Shown one piece after another: positions 12,357 through 12,597 of a stretch of DNA of 12,597 nt. The translations under genes were made by a program, and so were the position numbers. The DNA comes from Bacteroidota bacterium (GTDB lineage: Bacteria > Bacteroidota > Bacteroidia > Flavobacteriales > Flavobacteriaceae), in the NCBI GenBank assembly GCA_023457535.1, contig JAEWLN010000046.1:1-12597 (forward strand). The letters run 5' to 3'. The notes under the pieces are model-generated. The model saw only the letters and a list, made by a program, of their open reading frames with translations, had not been told where the DNA came from and searched no databases. Within the stretch, counting starts at the first letter, position 1. Every line of letters begins with the position of its first letter.

Positions 12357-12597
12357 GCCGCATCGAAAATGCTCAAGCGAGTCTTGGCACAGTTGGACTT
12401 CGGAACGCTCAAAGCTCGCCAGTGCGCTCCACTGCGTTGCGCAACCGTTTGGCTCCGGTTTGAAAAAGCCGCACCGCCAAAAAAATGCTCAAGCGAGCTT
12501 GGACACAGCGCTTGACTGTGTAACGCTCAAACCTCGCCGGGATTGCGCTCCACTGCGTTACGCGCAACCCTCGGGCTCCGGTTTGAAAAAGCCGCAC
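12357..12597. repeat. Long-unit tandem repeat running off the window
   Basis: Unit 1 (12357-12467, 111 bp) and unit 2 (12468-12590, 123 bp) each start with GCCGCA and end with GGCTCCGGTTTGAAAAA. The first seven bases of a third unit (GCCGCAC) close the window. Shared blocks include ATGCTCAAGCGAG, AACGCTCAAA and GCGCTCCACTGCGTT. Each unit holds several short inverted repeats, clearest in unit 2: CAAGC/GCTTG, ACACAG/CTGTGT, TTGCGC/GCGCAA and GGCT/AGCC. No credible gene overlaps it. The stretch 12257-12356 before it holds only the DUF72 upstream region and a small CTGTC/GACAG palindrome. Confidence 0.85.

Noticed and set aside
12409..12597. Minus-strand ORF with repeated VRLFQTGA peptide
   Set aside because: The peptide repeat is produced by the DNA tandem repeat, the units differ in length (111 and 123 bp) with no sign of codon-level conservation, and there is no start signal.
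12357..12597. CRISPR array
   Set aside because: The units exceed 110 bp with similarity along most of their length. There is no short conserved repeat alternating with unique spacers, and no cas gene is present.

Overview
The window looks like chromosomal DNA of a member of the Flavobacteriaceae, close to Flavobacterium (Bacteroidota). The basis is an exosortase of the XrtF type next to its usual partner membrane protein, a short (287 aa) primary sigma factor without a long N-terminal region 1.1, DUF3857/transglutaminase secreted proteins, the HYC_CC_PP family, starts without clear Shine-Dalgarno sequences, and upstream sequences fitting the Bacteroidota promoter pattern TTG-N17..23-TAnnTTTG. 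By eye the G+C content is near one half, which is high for the genus. No tRNA, rRNA, insertion sequence, phage gene or CRISPR array was seen.

Layout. Bases 1-1228 hold a minus-strand block: xrtF, its partner gene (26-bp overlap) and, after a short gap with its own promoter-like box, the start of a small exported HYC_CC_PP protein cut by the window edge. A divergent gene at 1289-1744 encodes a GAF protein resembling free methionine-R-sulfoxide reductase. The gene-free stretch 1745-2256 carries flavobacterial palindromic repeats and the rpsO promoter. rpsO and pnp follow on the plus strand, each with a terminator, and pnp has a leader able to fold. Convergent to pnp are two coupled minus-strand genes (start/stop overlap TGATG) for large exported DUF3857/transglutaminase-like paralogues. 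One keeps the Cys-His-Asp triad and the other has lost it. Divergent from these is rpoD. After rpoD comes a gene-free region of about 525 bp with a possible small RNA or long 3' UTR, two terminators with the same loop, and a second copy of the palindromic repeat. Then comes rpe, overlapping tail to tail with a DUF72 (YecE-like) gene. The last 240 bp are a tandem repeat of roughly 111-123 bp units that runs off the window.

Function. Most of the window is housekeeping: translation (rpsO), RNA decay (pnp), transcription (rpoD) and the pentose phosphate pathway (rpe). The envelope-related parts are the XrtF pair and the DUF3857 pair. The points most worth a second look are the active/inactive transglutaminase-like pair, the hairpin-rich tandem repeat at the right edge, the intergenic palindromic repeats with conserved stems, the rpoD-rpe intergenic transcript candidate, and the pnp leader inverted repeat. 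I did not find a convincing wholly new multi-gene system.
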